A stretch of 64,000 nucleotides of DNA from Hydractinia symbiolongicarpus (GCF_029227915.1 NC_079888.1:7981001-8045000), one strand, 5' to 3'; positions 44,820-55,307 are shown, counted from the first letter of the stretch. Notes: generated from the letters alone by a model not told the origin. Numbers and translations: made by a program.

Positions 44820-44891
44820 GGCTCACTGGTGTAATGGTTAGCACTCTGGACTTTGAATCCAGCGATCCGGGTTCAAATCTCGTTAGAACCT
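44820..44891 (+). tRNA. tRNA-Gln(TTG), unit 61
   Basis: Acceptor begins GGCTCAC, so two or three mismatches. Confidence 0.6.
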
Positions 44892-45074
44892 GACCTTCTT
44901 TTTGAATTCTGATTTAATCGTTTGTGTAAAAAATACGTGAGGGAAAGGCTGAATTATTTGAAATTGACTAAGCCATACTTGAATGCTTTCAAGTCATTTC
45001 TTCAACATTGGCTTAGAGGAGAATTGGTGATTTCCACGGCGCGACCGTAATGCAATTAAACGTGTATCAGAAAA

Positions 45075-45147
45075 CGCCCAACGTGGGGCTCGAACACACG
45101 ACCCTGAGATTAAGAGTCTCATGCTCTACCGACTGAGCTAGCCGTGC
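45075..45147 (-). tRNA. tRNA-Lys(CTT), unit 61
   Basis: T-arm change and acceptor C3 to A. Confidence 0.68.
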
Positions 45148-45330
45148 TGATTCGTTATTAGGTTCCGCCATTAAAGCCGTCTTGGACATACGCAACAATT
45201 GACCACACCTAAGATTACTTAATACTGGGTCGCTCGCGTTCTCCTACTGTTTGGGCTGGTAAATAGTCACGTGAATCAAAACAGGTTCAGCAATGTTAGC
45301 TTTCCATAAAGTAGACGTCGCACAGAAACA

Positions 45331-45412
45331 GACAAGGCGTTCGAGTGGTTAAGGCGATGGATGGCTAATCCATTGGGCTCTGCCCGGGTGAGTTCGAATC
45401 CCATCTTCGTCG
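45331..45412 (+). tRNA. tRNA-Ser(GCT), U33 lost, unit 62
   Basis: The anticodon arm reads GGATGGCTAATCC; box A is altered. Confidence 0.5.
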
Positions 45413-45419
45413 CACATTC

Positions 45420-45491
45420 GGTTCTATGGTGTAATGGTTAGCACTCCGGACTTTGAATCCAGCGATCCGGGTGCAAATCTCGTTAGAGCCT
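45420..45491 (+). tRNA. tRNA-Gln(TTG), unit 62
   Basis: T-loop and acceptor changes as in unit 57. Confidence 0.58.
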
Positions 45492-45636
45492 GACCTTCTT
45501 TTTAAATTCTGATTTAATCGTTTGTGTCAAAAATACGTGAGGGAAAGGCTGAATTATTTAAAACTGACTAAGCCATATTTGAATGCTTTAAAGTCACTTC
45601 TTCAACTTTTGCCAAGTTAAAAAGTCTATCTGAAAA

Positions 45637-45709
45637 AGCCCAACGTGGGGCTCGAACCCACAACCCTGAGATTAAGAGTCTCATGCTCTACCGACTGAGC
45701 TGCCCGGGC
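45637..45709 (-). tRNA. tRNA-Lys(CTT), unit 62
   Basis: Box A altered next to the acceptor; an ~85-bp deletion lies downstream on its strand. Confidence 0.65.
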
Positions 45710-45892
45710 TGATTCGAGTTTAAGTGCCGCCACTAAAGCCGTCTTGGACTTACGCAAGAATTGACCACACCTAAGATTACTTGAAATTGGGCCACTCGCG
45801 CAATCCTACTGTTTGGTCTGGTAAAAGGTTACGTGAGTGGAAACAGGTTCAGCAATGTTAGCTTTCCATAAAGTACACGTGGCACAGAAACA

Positions 45893-45974
45893 GATAAGGT
45901 GACCGAGTGGTTAAAGCGATGGACTGCTAATCCACAGGGCGCTGCCTGCGTGGGTTCGAATCCCATCTTCGTCG
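45893..45974 (+). tRNA. tRNA-Ser(GCT), unit 63
   Basis: Acceptor C3 to T; D-arm and variable-arm changes. Confidence 0.65.
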
Positions 45975-45981
45975 CACATTC

Positions 45982-46053
45982 GGTTCCATGGTGTAATGGT
46001 TAGCACTCTGGACTTTGATTCCAGCGATCCGAGTGCAAATCTCGGTAGAACCT
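45982..46053 (+). tRNA. tRNA-Gln(TTG), unit 63
   Basis: A38 to T; T-loop begins TG. Confidence 0.62.
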
Positions 46054-46257
46054 TACTTTCTTTTTGAACTCTGATTTAATCATTTGTTTAAGAAAAACGT
46101 GAGGAAGGGATAATTTATCTAAAATTGACTAAGCCTTATTTGAATGCTTTAAAATCATTTCTTCAACATTTGCCGGATTTATGGCGGAACTCATGCTTAG
46201 AGGAAAATTCGTGATTTCACGGCGCGTTCGTAATACAATCCAAAGTCTATCAGAAAA

Positions 46258-46330
46258 CGCCCAACGTTGGGCTCCAACCCACGACCCTGAGATTAAGAGT
46301 CTTATGCCCTACCGACTGAGCTAGCCGAGC
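46258..46330 (-). tRNA. tRNA-Lys(CTT), unit 63
   Basis: T-loop variant as in unit 59. Confidence 0.58.
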
Positions 46331-46513
46331 TGATTCGTGTTTAGGTGCCGCCACTAAAGCCGTCTAGGACTTACGCAACAATTGACCACACCTAAGATTA
46401 CTTAATATTGGGTCGCTCGCGTACTCCTACCGTTTGGGCTGGTGAAAGGTTACGTGAGTCGAAACAGGTTCAGCAATGTTAGCTTTCCATAAGGTAGACG
46501 TGGTACAGGAACA

Positions 46514-46595
46514 GACGAGGTGGCCGAGTGGTTAAGGCGATGGAATGCTAATCCATTGTGCGCTGCCCGCGTGGGTTCGAATTCCATCTTCGTCG
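46514..46595 (+). tRNA. tRNA-Ser(GCT), unit 64
   Basis: C32 to A; T-stem change. Confidence 0.75.
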
Positions 46596-46602
46596 CACAC
46601 CC

Positions 46603-46674
46603 GGTTCTATGGTGTAATGGTTAGCACTATGGACTTTGAATACAGCGATCCGGGTTCAAATCTCGTTAGAACCT
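46603..46674 (+). tRNA. tRNA-Gln(TTG), unit 64
   Basis: Two anticodon-stem changes. Confidence 0.62.
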
Positions 46675-46881
46675 GATCTTCTTTTTGAATTCTGATTTAA
46701 TCGTTTGTGTAAAAAATACGTGAGGGAAAGGCTGAATTATTTAAAATTGACTAAGACATATTTGAATGCTTTCAATTCATTTCTTCCAGTTTTGCCAAGT
46801 TTATGGCACCACTCATGCTTAGAAGGAGACTTGGTGATTTCCATAGCGCGTTCGTAATACAATCCAAGGTCTATCAGAAAT

Positions 46882-46954
46882 AGCCTAACGTGTGGCTCGA
46901 ACCCACTACCCTGAGTTTAAGAGTCTCATGCTTTACCAACTTAGCTAGCCGGGC
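46882..46954 (-). tRNA. tRNA-Lys(CTT), unit 64
   Basis: T-arm, anticodon-stem and D-arm changes; T4 terminator lost. Confidence 0.5.
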
Positions 46955-47137
46955 TGATTCGTTTTTAGGTGCCGCCACTAAAGCCGTCGTGGACTTACGC
47001 AACAATTGACCACAGCTAAAATTACTTAAAATTGGGTCGCTTGCGTACTCCTACTGTTTGGGCTGGTAAAATGTTACGTGAGTCGAAATAGGGTTAGCAA
47101 TGTTAGCTTTCCATAGAGTAGACGTGGTACGGAACCA

Positions 47138-47218
47138 GACGAGGTGGCCGAGTGGTTAATGCGATGGACTGCTAATCCATTGGGCTCTGCCCGCGTGTGT
47201 TCGAATCCCACTTTGTCG
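47138..47218 (+). tRNA. tRNA-Ser(GCT), unit 65
   Basis: Same form as unit 58. Confidence 0.72.
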
Positions 47219-47225
47219 CACATTC

Positions 47226-47297
47226 GGTTCTATGCTGTAATGGTTAGCACTCTGGACTTTGTATCCAGCGATCCGAGTTCAAATCCCGGTAGAACCT
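47226..47297 (+). tRNA. tRNA-Gln(TTG), A37 to T, unit 65
   Basis: Otherwise near consensus. Confidence 0.8.
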
Positions 47298-47503
47298 GAC
47301 ATTCTCTTTGAACTCTGATTTAATCATTTGTTTAAGAAAACCGTGAGGAAGGGATGATTTATCTAAAATTGACTAAGCCATATTTGAATGGTTTCAATTC
47401 ATTTCTTCCAGTTTTGCCAAATTTATGGCACCACTCATGCTTAGAAGGAGACTTGGTGATTTCCATGGCGCGTTCGTAATGCAATCCAAAGTCTATCAGA
47501 AAT

Positions 47504-47576
47504 AGCCTAACGTGTGGCTCGAACCCACTACCCTGAGTTTAAGAGTCTCATGCTTTACCAACTTAGCTAGCCGGGC
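47504..47576 (-). tRNA. tRNA-Lys(CTT), unit 65
   Basis: Same form as unit 64. Confidence 0.5.
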
Positions 47577-47759
47577 TGATTCGTTTTTAGGTGCCGCCAC
47601 TAAAGCCGTCGTGGACTTACGCAACAATTGACCACAGCTAAAATTACTTAAAATTGGGTCGCTTGCGTACTCCTACTGTTTGGGCTGGTAAAATGTTACG
47701 TGAGTCGAAATAGGGTTAGCAATGTTAGCTTTCCATAGAGTAGACGTGGTACGGAACCA

Positions 47760-47840
47760 GACGAGGTGGCCGAGTGGTTAATGCGATGGACTGCTAATCC
47801 ATTGGGCTCTGCCCGCGTGTGTTCGAATCCCACTTTGTCG
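47760..47840 (+). tRNA. tRNA-Ser(GCT), unit 66
   Basis: Duplicate of unit 65. Confidence 0.72.
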
Positions 47841-47847
47841 CACATTC

Positions 47848-47919
47848 GGTTCTATGCTGTAATGGTTAGCACTCTGGACTTTGTATCCAGCGATCCGAGT
47901 TCAAATCCCGGTAGAACCT
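47848..47919 (+). tRNA. tRNA-Gln(TTG), A37 to T, unit 66
   Basis: Duplicate of unit 65. Confidence 0.8.
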
Positions 47920-48125
47920 GACATTTTCTTTGAACTCTGATTTAATCATTTGTTTAAGAAAACCGTGAGGAAGGGATGATTTATCTAAAATTGAATAAGC
48001 CATATTTGAATGGTTTCAATTCATTTCTTCCAGTTTTGCCAAATTTATGGCACCACTCATGCTTAGAAGAAGTCTTGGTGATTTCCATGGCGCGTTCGTA
48101 ATGCAATCCAAAGTCTATCAGAAAT

Positions 48126-48198
48126 AGCCTAACGTGGGGCTCGAACCCACTACCCTGAGTTTAAGAGTCTCATGCTTTACCGACTTAGCTAGCCGGGC
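48126..48198 (-). tRNA. tRNA-Lys(CTT), unit 66
   Basis: As unit 64 with fewer changes; T4 lost. Confidence 0.58.
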
Positions 48199-48381
48199 TG
48201 ATTCGTTTTTAGGTGCCACCACTAAAGCCGTCGTGGACTTACGCAACAATTGACCACACCTAAAATTACTTAAAATTGGGTCGCTCGCGTACTACTACTG
48301 TTTGGGCTGGTGAAATGATACGTGAGTCGAAATAGGTTCAGCAATGTTAACTTTCCATAGAGTAGACGTGGTACGGAAACA

Positions 48382-48462
48382 GATGAGGTGGCCGAGTGGT
48401 TAAGGCGATGGACTGCTAATCCATTGGGCTCTGCCCACGCGGGTTCGAATCTCACTTCGTCG
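48382..48462 (+). tRNA. tRNA-Ser(GCT), unit 67
   Basis: 81 nt, with acceptor C3 to T and T-stem changes. Confidence 0.7.
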
Positions 48463-48469
48463 CACATTT

Positions 48470-48541
48470 GGTTCTACGCTGTAATGGTTAGCACTCTGGA
48501 CTTTGAATCCAGCGATCCGAGTTCAAATCCCGGTAGAACCT
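48470..48541 (+). tRNA. tRNA-Gln(TTG), unit 67
   Basis: Two D-arm changes and one T-stem change. Confidence 0.85.
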
Positions 48542-48747
48542 GACCTTCTTTTTGAACTCTGATTTTATCATTTGTTTAAGAAATACGTGAGGAAGGGATG
48601 ATTTATCTAAAATTGACTAAGCCATATTTGAATGCTTCCAAGTCATTTCTTCAACATTTGCCAGATTTATGGCACCACTTATGCTTAGAAGGAGACTTGG
48701 TGATTTCCATGGCGCGTTCGTAATGCAATCCAAAGTCTATCAGAAAT

Positions 48748-48820
48748 AGCCCAACGTGGGGATCGAACCCACTACCCTGAGATAAAGAGTCTCATGCTTT
48801 ACCGACTTAGCTAGCTGGAC
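48748..48820 (-). tRNA. tRNA-Lys(CTT), A37 to T, unit 67
   Basis: T-arm changes; T4 lost. Confidence 0.55.
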
Positions 48821-49003
48821 TGATTCGTTTTTAGGTGCCGCCACTAAAGCCGTCTTGGACTTACGCAACAATTGACCACACCTAAGATTACTTAAAATCT
48901 GGCCACTCGCGTAATCCTACTGTTTGGGCTGGTAAATGGTTGCGTGAGTCGAAACATGTTCAGCAATGTTAGCTTTCCATAAAGTACTCGTGGTACAGAA
49001 GCA

Positions 49004-49085
49004 GACGAGATGGCCGAGTGGTTATGGCGATGGACTGCTAATCTATTGGGAGCTGCCCGCGTGGGCTCGAATCCCATCTTCGTCG
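49004..49085 (+). tRNA. tRNA-Ser(GCT), unit 68
   Basis: D-arm, variable-arm and T-loop changes. Confidence 0.58.
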
Positions 49086-49092
49086 CACATTC

Positions 49093-49163
49093 TGTTCTAT
49101 GGTGTAATAGTAGCACTCTCAACTTTCAATCCAGCGATCTGAGATCAAATCTTGGTAGAACCT
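49093..49163 (+). tRNA. Gln-type tRNA, decayed, anticodon TTC, unit 68
   Basis: 71 nt. The anticodon stem has two mismatches, so the Glu-type TTC is probably meaningless. Confidence 0.4.
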
Positions 49164-49368
49164 GACTTTCTTTTTGAACTCTGATTTAATCATTTGTTTA
49201 AGAAATACGTGAGGAAGCAATGATTTCTCTAAAATTGACTAAGCCATATTTGAATGCTTTCAAGACACTTCTTCAACATTTGCCAGGTTTATGCGGGAAC
49301 TCATGCTTAGAGGAGAATTGGTGATTTTAACGTCGCGTTTGTAATGCAATCCAAAGTCTAATAGAAAA

Positions 49369-49441
49369 AGCCCAGCGTGGCGCTCGAACCTACGACCCTG
49401 AGATTAAGAGTCTCATGCTTTACCGACTGAGCTAGCCGTGC
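49369..49441 (-). tRNA. tRNA-Lys(CTT), unit 68
   Basis: T-stem changes and acceptor C3 to A. Confidence 0.62.
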
Positions 49442-49624
49442 TGATTCGTTTTTAGGTGCCGTCACTAAAGCCGTCTTGGACTTACGCAACAATTGACCAC
49501 ACCTAAAATTACTTAAAATTGGGTCACTCGCGTACTCCTACTGTTTGGGCTGATAAAAGGTTACGTGAGTCGAAATAGTTTCAGCAATGTTAGCTTTCCA
49601 TAAGGTAGACGTGGTACAGAAACA

Positions 49625-49705
49625 GACGAGGAGGCCGAGTGGTTAAGGCGATGGACTGCTAATCCATTGGGCTCTGCCCGCGTGGGTTCGAATCCCAATT
49701 CGTCG
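49625..49705 (+). tRNA. tRNA-Ser(GCT), unit 69
   Basis: 81 nt, with one base change before box A. Confidence 0.75.
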
Positions 49706-49712
49706 TACATTC

Positions 49713-49783
49713 GGTTCTATGGTGAAATAGTAGCACTCTAGACTTTAAATCCAGCGATCCTAGTTTAAATCTTGGTAGAAGCT
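49713..49783 (+). tRNA. Gln-type tRNA with anticodon TTA (UAA), unit 69
   Basis: 71 nt, with loop CTTTAAA. One anticodon-stem mismatch plus acceptor and T-arm decay. Confidence 0.5.
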
Positions 49784-49988
49784 GACTTTCTTTTTAAACT
49801 CTGATTCAATCATTTGTTTAAGAAATACGTGAGGAAGCGATGATTTATCTAAAATTGACTAAGCCACATTTGAATGTTTTCAAGTCATTTCTTCAACATT
49901 TGCCAGGTTAATGCGGGAACTCATGCTTAGAAGAGAATTGGTGATTTCCACGGCTCGTCCGTAATGCAATCCAAAGTCTAATAGAAAA

Positions 49989-50061
49989 CGCCCAACGTGG
50001 GGCTCGAACCCACGATCCTGAGATTAAGAGTCTCATACTTTAACGACTGAGCTAGCCGCGC
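49989..50061 (-). tRNA. tRNA-Lys(CTT), unit 69
   Basis: Acceptor C3 to G mismatch; D-loop changes. Confidence 0.68.
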
Positions 50062-50244
50062 TGATTCGTTTTTAGGTGCCGTCACTAAAGCCGTCTTGGA
50101 GTTACGCAACAATTGACCACACCAAAAATTACTTAAAATTGGGTCACTCGCGTACTCCTACTGTTTGGGCTTGTAAAAGGTTACGTGAGTCGAAATGGTT
50201 TCAGCAATGTTAGCTTTCCATAACGTAGACGTGGTACAGAAACA

Positions 50245-50326
50245 GACGAGGCGGCCGAGTGGTTAAGGCGATGGACTGCTAATCCATTGGGCTCTGCCCG
50301 CGTGAGTTCGCATCCCATCTTCGTCG
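50245..50326 (+). tRNA. tRNA-Ser(GCT), unit 70
   Basis: T-arm changes (AGTTCGCAT). Confidence 0.7.
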
Positions 50327-50333
50327 CAGATTC

Positions 50334-50405
50334 GCTTCTATGGTGTAATGGTTAGCACTCTGGACTTTGAATCCAGCGATCCGGCTTCAAATCTTGTTAG
50401 AACCT
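50334..50405 (+). tRNA. tRNA-Gln(TTG), unit 70
   Basis: G2 to C and T-stem changes. Confidence 0.62.
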
Positions 50406-50611
50406 GACCTTCTTTTTGAACTCTGATTTAATCATTTGTTTAAGAAATACGTGAGGAAGGGATGATTTATCTAAAATTGACTAAGCCATATTTGAATGCT
50501 TCCAAGTCATTTCTTCAACATTTGCCAGGTTTATGGCACCACTCATGCTTAGAAGGAGACTTGGTGATCTCCATGGCGCGTTCGTAATGCAATCCAAAGT
50601 CTAATAGAAAA

Positions 50612-50684
50612 AGCCCAACGTGGCGCTCGAACCTACGACCCTGAGATTAAGAGTCTCATGCTTTACCGACTGAGCTAGCCGTGC
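50612..50684 (-). tRNA. tRNA-Lys(CTT), unit 70
   Basis: As unit 68. Confidence 0.62.
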
Positions 50685-50867
50685 TGATTCGTGTTTAGGT
50701 GCCGTCACTAAAGCCGTCTTGGACTTACGCAACAATTGACCACACCTAAAATTACTTAAAATTGGGTCACTCGCGTACTCCTACTGTTTGGGCTGATAAA
50801 ATGTTACGTGAGTCGAAATAGTTTCAGCAATGTTAGCTTTCCATAAGGTAGACGTGGTACAGAAACA

Positions 50868-50948
50868 GACGAGGAGGCCGAGTGGTTAAGGCGATGGACT
50901 GCTAATCCATTGGGCTCTGCCCGCGTGGGTTCGAATCCCAATTCGTCG
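50868..50948 (+). tRNA. tRNA-Ser(GCT), unit 71
   Basis: As unit 69. Confidence 0.75.
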
Positions 50949-50955
50949 CACATTC

Positions 50956-51026
50956 GGTTCTATGGTGAAATAGTAGCACTCTAGACTTTAAATCCAGCGA
51001 TCCGAGTTCAAATCTTGGTAGAAGCT
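50956..51026 (+). tRNA. Gln-type tRNA with anticodon TTA (UAA), unit 71
   Basis: As unit 69, but the T-loop is intact. Confidence 0.52.
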
Positions 51027-51231
51027 GACTTTCTTTTTGAACTCTGATTTAATCATTTGTTTAAGAAATACGTGAGGAAGCGATGATTTATCTAAAATTG
51101 ACTAAGCCACATTTGAATGTTTTCAAGTCATTTCTTCAACATTTGCCAGGTTAATGCGGGAACTCATGCTTAGAGGAGAATTGGTGATTTCCACGGCTCG
51201 TCCGTAATGCAATCCAAAGTCTAATAGAAAA

Positions 51232-51304
51232 CGCCCAACGTGGGGCTCGAACCCACGATCCTGAGATTAAGAGTCTCATACTTTACCGACTGAGCTAGCC
51301 GCGC
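51232..51304 (-). tRNA. tRNA-Lys(CTT), unit 71
   Basis: As unit 69, with a better D-loop. Confidence 0.72.
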
Positions 51305-51487
51305 TGATTCGTTTTTAGGTGCCGTCACTAAAGCCGTCTTGGAGTTACGCAACAATTGACTACACCAAAAATTACTTAAAATTGGGTCACTCGCGTACTC
51401 CTACTGTTTGGGCTTGTAAAAGGTTACGTGAGTCGAAATGGTTTCAGCAATGTTAGCTTTCCATAACGTAGACGTGGCACAGAAACA

Positions 51488-51569
51488 GACGAGGCGGCCG
51501 AGTGGTTAAGGCGATGGACTGCTAATCCATTGGGCTCTGCCCGCGTGAGTTCGCATCCTATCTTCGTCG
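51488..51569 (+). tRNA. tRNA-Ser(GCT), unit 72
   Basis: As unit 70, with one more T-stem change. Confidence 0.67.
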
Positions 51570-51576
51570 CAGATTC

Positions 51577-51648
51577 GCTTCTATGGTGTAATGGTTAGCA
51601 CTCTGGACTTTGAATCCAGCGATCCGGGTTCAAATCTTGTCAGAACCT
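51577..51648 (+). tRNA. tRNA-Gln(TTG), unit 72
   Basis: G2 to C; T-stem changes. Confidence 0.62.
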
Positions 51649-51854
51649 GACCTTCTTTTTGAACTCTGATTTAATCATTTGTTTAAGAAATACGTGAGGA
51701 AGGGATGATTTATCTAAAATTGACTAATCCATATTTGAATGCTTCCAAGTCATTTCTTCAACATTTGCCAGGTTTATGGCACCACTCATGCTTAGAAGGA
51801 GACTTGGTGATTTCCATGGCGCGTTCGTAATGCAATCCAAAGTCTATCAGAAAT

Positions 51855-51927
51855 AGCCCAACGTGGGGATCGAACCCACTACCCTGAGATAAAGAGTCTC
51901 ATGCTTTACCGACTTAGCTAGCCGAAC
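51855..51927 (-). tRNA. tRNA-Lys(CTT), A37 to T, unit 72
   Basis: As unit 67; T4 lost. Confidence 0.55.
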
Positions 51928-52110
51928 TGATTCGTTTTTAGGTGCCGCCACTAAAGCCGTCTTGGACTTACGCAATAATTGACCACAGCTAAAATTACTT
52001 AAAATCTGGCCACTCGCGTAATCCTACTGTTTGGGCTGGTAAATGGTTGCGTGAGTCGAAACATGTTCAGCAATGTTAGCTTTCCATAAAGTACACGTGG
52101 TACAGAAACA

Positions 52111-52192
52111 GACGAGATGGCCGAGTGGTTATGGCGATGGACTGCTAATCTATTGGGAGCTGCCCGCGTGGGCTCGAATCCCATCTTCGTCG
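52111..52192 (+). tRNA. tRNA-Ser(GCT), unit 73
   Basis: As unit 68. Confidence 0.58.
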
Positions 52193-52199
52193 CACATTC

Positions 52200-52270
52200 T
52201 GTTCTATGGTGTAATAGTAGCATTCTCGACTTTGAATCCAGCGATCTGAGATCAAATCTTGGTAGAACCT
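52200..52270 (+). tRNA. tRNA-Gln(TTG), decayed, unit 73
   Basis: 71 nt, with anticodon-stem and T-arm mismatches. Confidence 0.48.
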
Positions 52271-52475
52271 GACTTTCTTTTTGAACTCTGATTTAATCAT
52301 TTGTTTAAGAAATACGTGAGGAAGCAATGATTTCTCTAAAATTGACTAAGCCATATTTGAATGCTTTCAAGACACTTCTTCAACAATTGCCAGGTTTATG
52401 CGGGAACTCATGCTTAGAGGGGAATTGGTGATTTTAACGTCGCGTTTGTAATGAAATCCAAAGTCTAATAGAAAA

Positions 52476-52548
52476 AGCCCAACGTGGCGCTCGAACCTAC
52501 GACCCTGAGATTAAGAGTCTCATGCTTTACCGACTGAGCTAGCCGTGC
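52476..52548 (-). tRNA. tRNA-Lys(CTT), unit 73
   Basis: As unit 68. Confidence 0.62.
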
Positions 52549-52731
52549 TGATTCGTTTTTAGGTGCCGTCACTAAAGCCGTCTTGGACTTACGCAACAAT
52601 TGACCACACCTAAAATTACTTAAAATTGGGTCACTCGCGTACTCCTACTGTTTGGGCTGATAAAATGTTACGTGAGTCGAAATAGTTTCAGCAATGTTAG
52701 CTTTCCATAAGGTAGACGTGGTACAGAAACA

Positions 52732-52813
52732 GACGAGGAGGCCGAGTGGTTAAGGCGATGGACTGCTAATCCATTGGGCTCTGCCTGCGTGAGTTCGAAT
52801 CCCATCTTCGTCG
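52732..52813 (+). tRNA. tRNA-Ser(GCT), unit 74
   Basis: D-arm border and T-stem single changes. Confidence 0.78.
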
Positions 52814-52820
52814 CAGATTC

Positions 52821-52892
52821 GGTTCTATGGTGTAATGTTTAGCACTCTGGACTTTGAATCGAGCGATCCGGGTTCAAATCTTGCTAGAACCT
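52821..52892 (+). tRNA. tRNA-Gln(TTG), unit 74
   Basis: Anticodon-stem and T-stem changes. Confidence 0.65.
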
Positions 52893-53099
52893 GACCTTCT
52901 TTTTGAATTCTGATTTAATCGTTTGTGTAAAAAATACGTGGGGGAAAGGCTGAATTATTTAAAATTGACTAAGCCATATTTGAATGCTTTCAAGTCATTT
53001 CTTCAAATATTGCCAAGTTTATGGCACCACTCATGCTTAGAAGGAGACCTGGTGATTTCCATGGCGCGTTCGTAATGCAATCCAAAGTCTATCAGAAAT

Positions 53100-53172
53100 A
53101 GCCCAACGTGGTGATCGAACTGACTACCCTGAGATTAAGAGTCTCATGCTCTACCAACTTAGCTAGCCGGGC
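53100..53172 (-). tRNA. tRNA-Lys(CTT), unit 74
   Basis: T-arm strongly altered; T4 lost. Confidence 0.48.
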
Positions 53173-53355
53173 TGATTCCTATTTCGGTGCCGCCACTAAA
53201 GCCGTCTTGGACTTACGCAACAATTGACCACACCTTAGATTACTTAAAATTGGGCCAATCGGGTATTCCTACTGCTTGGGCTGGTAAAAGATTACGTGAG
53301 TCGAAGCAGGTTCAGCAACGTTAGCTTTCCATAAAGTACACGTGTTACAGAAACA

Positions 53356-53437
53356 GACGAGGTGGCCGAGTGGTTAAGGCGATGGACTGCTAATCCATTG
53401 GGAGCTGCCCGCGTGGGTTCGAATTCCATCTTCGTCG
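53356..53437 (+). tRNA. tRNA-Ser(GCT), unit 75
   Basis: Variable-arm and T-stem changes. Confidence 0.82.
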
Positions 53438-53444
53438 CACATTT

Positions 53445-53516
53445 GGTTCTATGCTGTAATGGTTAGCACTCTGGACTTTGAAACCAGCGATCCGAATTCA
53501 AATCACGGTAGAACCT
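53445..53516 (+). tRNA. tRNA-Gln(TTG), unit 75
   Basis: Loop-edge and T-stem changes. Confidence 0.68.
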
Positions 53517-53721
53517 GAACTTCTTTTTGAACTCTGATTTAATTATTTGTTTAAGAAATACGTGAGGAAGCAATTATTTCTCTAAAATTGTCTAAGCCAT
53601 ATTTGAATGCTTTCAAGTCATTTCTTCAACATTTGCCAGGTTTATGCGAGAACTCATGCTTAGAGGAGAATTGGTAATTTCCACGTCGCGTTCGTAATGC
53701 AATCCAAAGTCTAATAGAAAA

Positions 53722-53794
53722 CGGCCAACGTGGGGCTCGAACCCACGACTCTGAGATTAAGAGTCTCATGCTTTAACAACAGAGCTAGCCGCGC
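53722..53794 (-). tRNA. tRNA-Lys(CTT), unit 75
   Basis: Acceptor and D-arm changes. Confidence 0.6.
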
Positions 53795-53977
53795 TGATTC
53801 GTTTTAAGGTGCCGTCACTAAAGCCGTCTTGGACTTACGCAACAATTGACCACACCTAAAATTACTTAAAATTGGGTCGCTCGCGTGCTCCTACTGTTTG
53901 GGCTGGTAAAATGTTACGTGAGTCGAAGCAGGTTCAGCAACGTTAGCTTTCCATAAAGTACACGTGTTACAGAAACA

Positions 53978-54059
53978 GACGAGGTGGCCGAGTGGTTAAG
54001 GCGATGGACTGCTAATCCATTGGGAGCTGCCCGCGTGGGTTCGAATTCCATCTTTGTCG
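53978..54059 (+). tRNA. tRNA-Ser(GCT), unit 76
   Basis: As unit 75, with an acceptor G-U pair. Confidence 0.8.
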
Positions 54060-54066
54060 CACATTT

Positions 54067-54138
54067 GGTTCTATGCTGTAATGGTTAGCACTCTGGACTT
54101 TGAATCCAGCGATCCGGGTTCAAATCTTGTTAGAACCT
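54067..54138 (+). tRNA. tRNA-Gln(TTG), unit 76
   Basis: T-stem changes only. Confidence 0.75.
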
Positions 54139-54345
54139 GACCTTCTCTTTGAGTTCTGATTTAATCGTTTGTGTAAAAAACACGTGAGGGAAAGGCTGAT
54201 TTATTTAAAATTGACTAAGCCATATTTTAATGCTTTCAAGTCATTTCTTCAACTTTTGCCAAGTTTATGGCACCACTCATGCTTAGAAGGAGACCTGGTG
54301 ATTTCCATGGCGCGTTTGTAATGCAATCCAAAGTCTATCAGAAAT

Positions 54346-54418
54346 AGCCCAACGTGGGGATCGAACTGACTACCCTGAGATTAAGAGTCTCATGCTCTAC
54401 CAACTTAGCTAGCCGGGC
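54346..54418 (-). tRNA. tRNA-Lys(CTT), unit 76
   Basis: As unit 74; T4 lost. Confidence 0.5.
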
Positions 54419-54601
54419 TGATTCCTATTTCGGTGCCGCCACTAAAGCCGTCTTGGACTTACGCAACAATTGACCACACCTTAGATTACTTAAAATTGGG
54501 CCAATCGGGTATTCCTACTGCTTGGGCTGGTAAAAGATTACGTGAGTCGAAATTGTTTCAGCAATGTTAGCTTTCCATAACGTAGACGTGGTACAGAACC
54601 A

Positions 54602-54683
54602 GACGAGGCGGCCGAGTGGTTAAGGCGATGGACTGCTAATCCATTGGGCTCTGCCCGCGTGACTTCGAATCCCATCTTCGTCG
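54602..54683 (+). tRNA. tRNA-Ser(GCT), unit 77
   Basis: T-stem change (GACTTCGAAT). Confidence 0.75.
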
Positions 54684-54690
54684 CAGATTC

Positions 54691-54762
54691 GGCTCTATGG
54701 TGTAATGTTTAGCACTCTGGACTTTGAATCCAGCGATCCGGGTTCAAATCTTGTTAGAACCT
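54691..54762 (+). tRNA. tRNA-Gln(TTG), unit 77
   Basis: Acceptor T3 to C; T-stem changes. Confidence 0.65.
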
Positions 54763-54969
54763 GACCTTCTTTTTGAATTCTGATTTAATCGTTTGTGTAA
54801 AAAATACGTGAGGGAAAGGCTGAATTATTTAAAATTGACTAAGCCATATTTGAATGCTTTCAAGTCATTTCTTCAACTTTTGCCAAGTTTATGGCACCAC
54901 TCATGCTTAGAAGGAGACCTGGTGATTTCCATGGCGCGTTTGTAATGCAATCCAAAGTCTATCAGAAAT

Positions 54970-55042
54970 AGCCCAACGTCGGGCTTGAACCTACGACACT
55001 GAGAATAAGAGTCTCATGCTTTACCGACTGAGCTAGCCGCGC
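54970..55042 (-). tRNA. tRNA-Lys(CTT), unit 77
   Basis: T-arm, loop and acceptor changes; T4 lost. Confidence 0.48.
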
Positions 55043-55225
55043 TGATTCGTTGTTAGGTGCCGCCACTGAAGCCGTCTTGGACTTACGCAGCAATTGACCA
55101 CACCTAAAATTACTTAAAATTGGGTCGCTCGCGTACTCCTACTGTTTGGGCTGGTAAAATGTTACGTGAGTCGAAACAGGTTCAGCATTGTTAGCTTTTC
55201 ATAAAGTAGACGTGGTACAGAAACA

Positions 55226-55307
55226 GACAAGGTGGCCGAGTGGTAAATGCAATGGACTGCTAATCCATTAGGCTCTGCCCGCGTGGGTTCGAATCCCATC
55301 TTCGTCG
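55226..55307 (+). tRNA. tRNA-Ser(GCT), unit 78
   Basis: Acceptor G4 to A; D-arm changes. Confidence 0.72.

Larger units (their letters stand above)
46882..48125. repeat. Recent single-unit duplication, 622 bp
   Basis: 46882-47503 and 47504-48125 share the Gln gene with A37 changed to T, the GTGTGTT Ser variant and a Lys lacking a T4 run. Confidence 0.88.
48748..53050. repeat. Nested higher-order repeats, 1243 and 3107 bp
   Basis: 49369-50611 recurs at 50612-51854 (offset 1243), and 48748-49705 recurs at 51855-52813 (offset 3107). Shared marks are the GAGGAGG Ser and the shortened Gln genes. Confidence 0.83.

Noticed and set aside
49093-49163. A Glu-reading (TTC) Gln-type tRNA.
   Set aside because: The anticodon stem is broken at two positions, so the anticodon is probably meaningless decay rather than a new isoacceptor.
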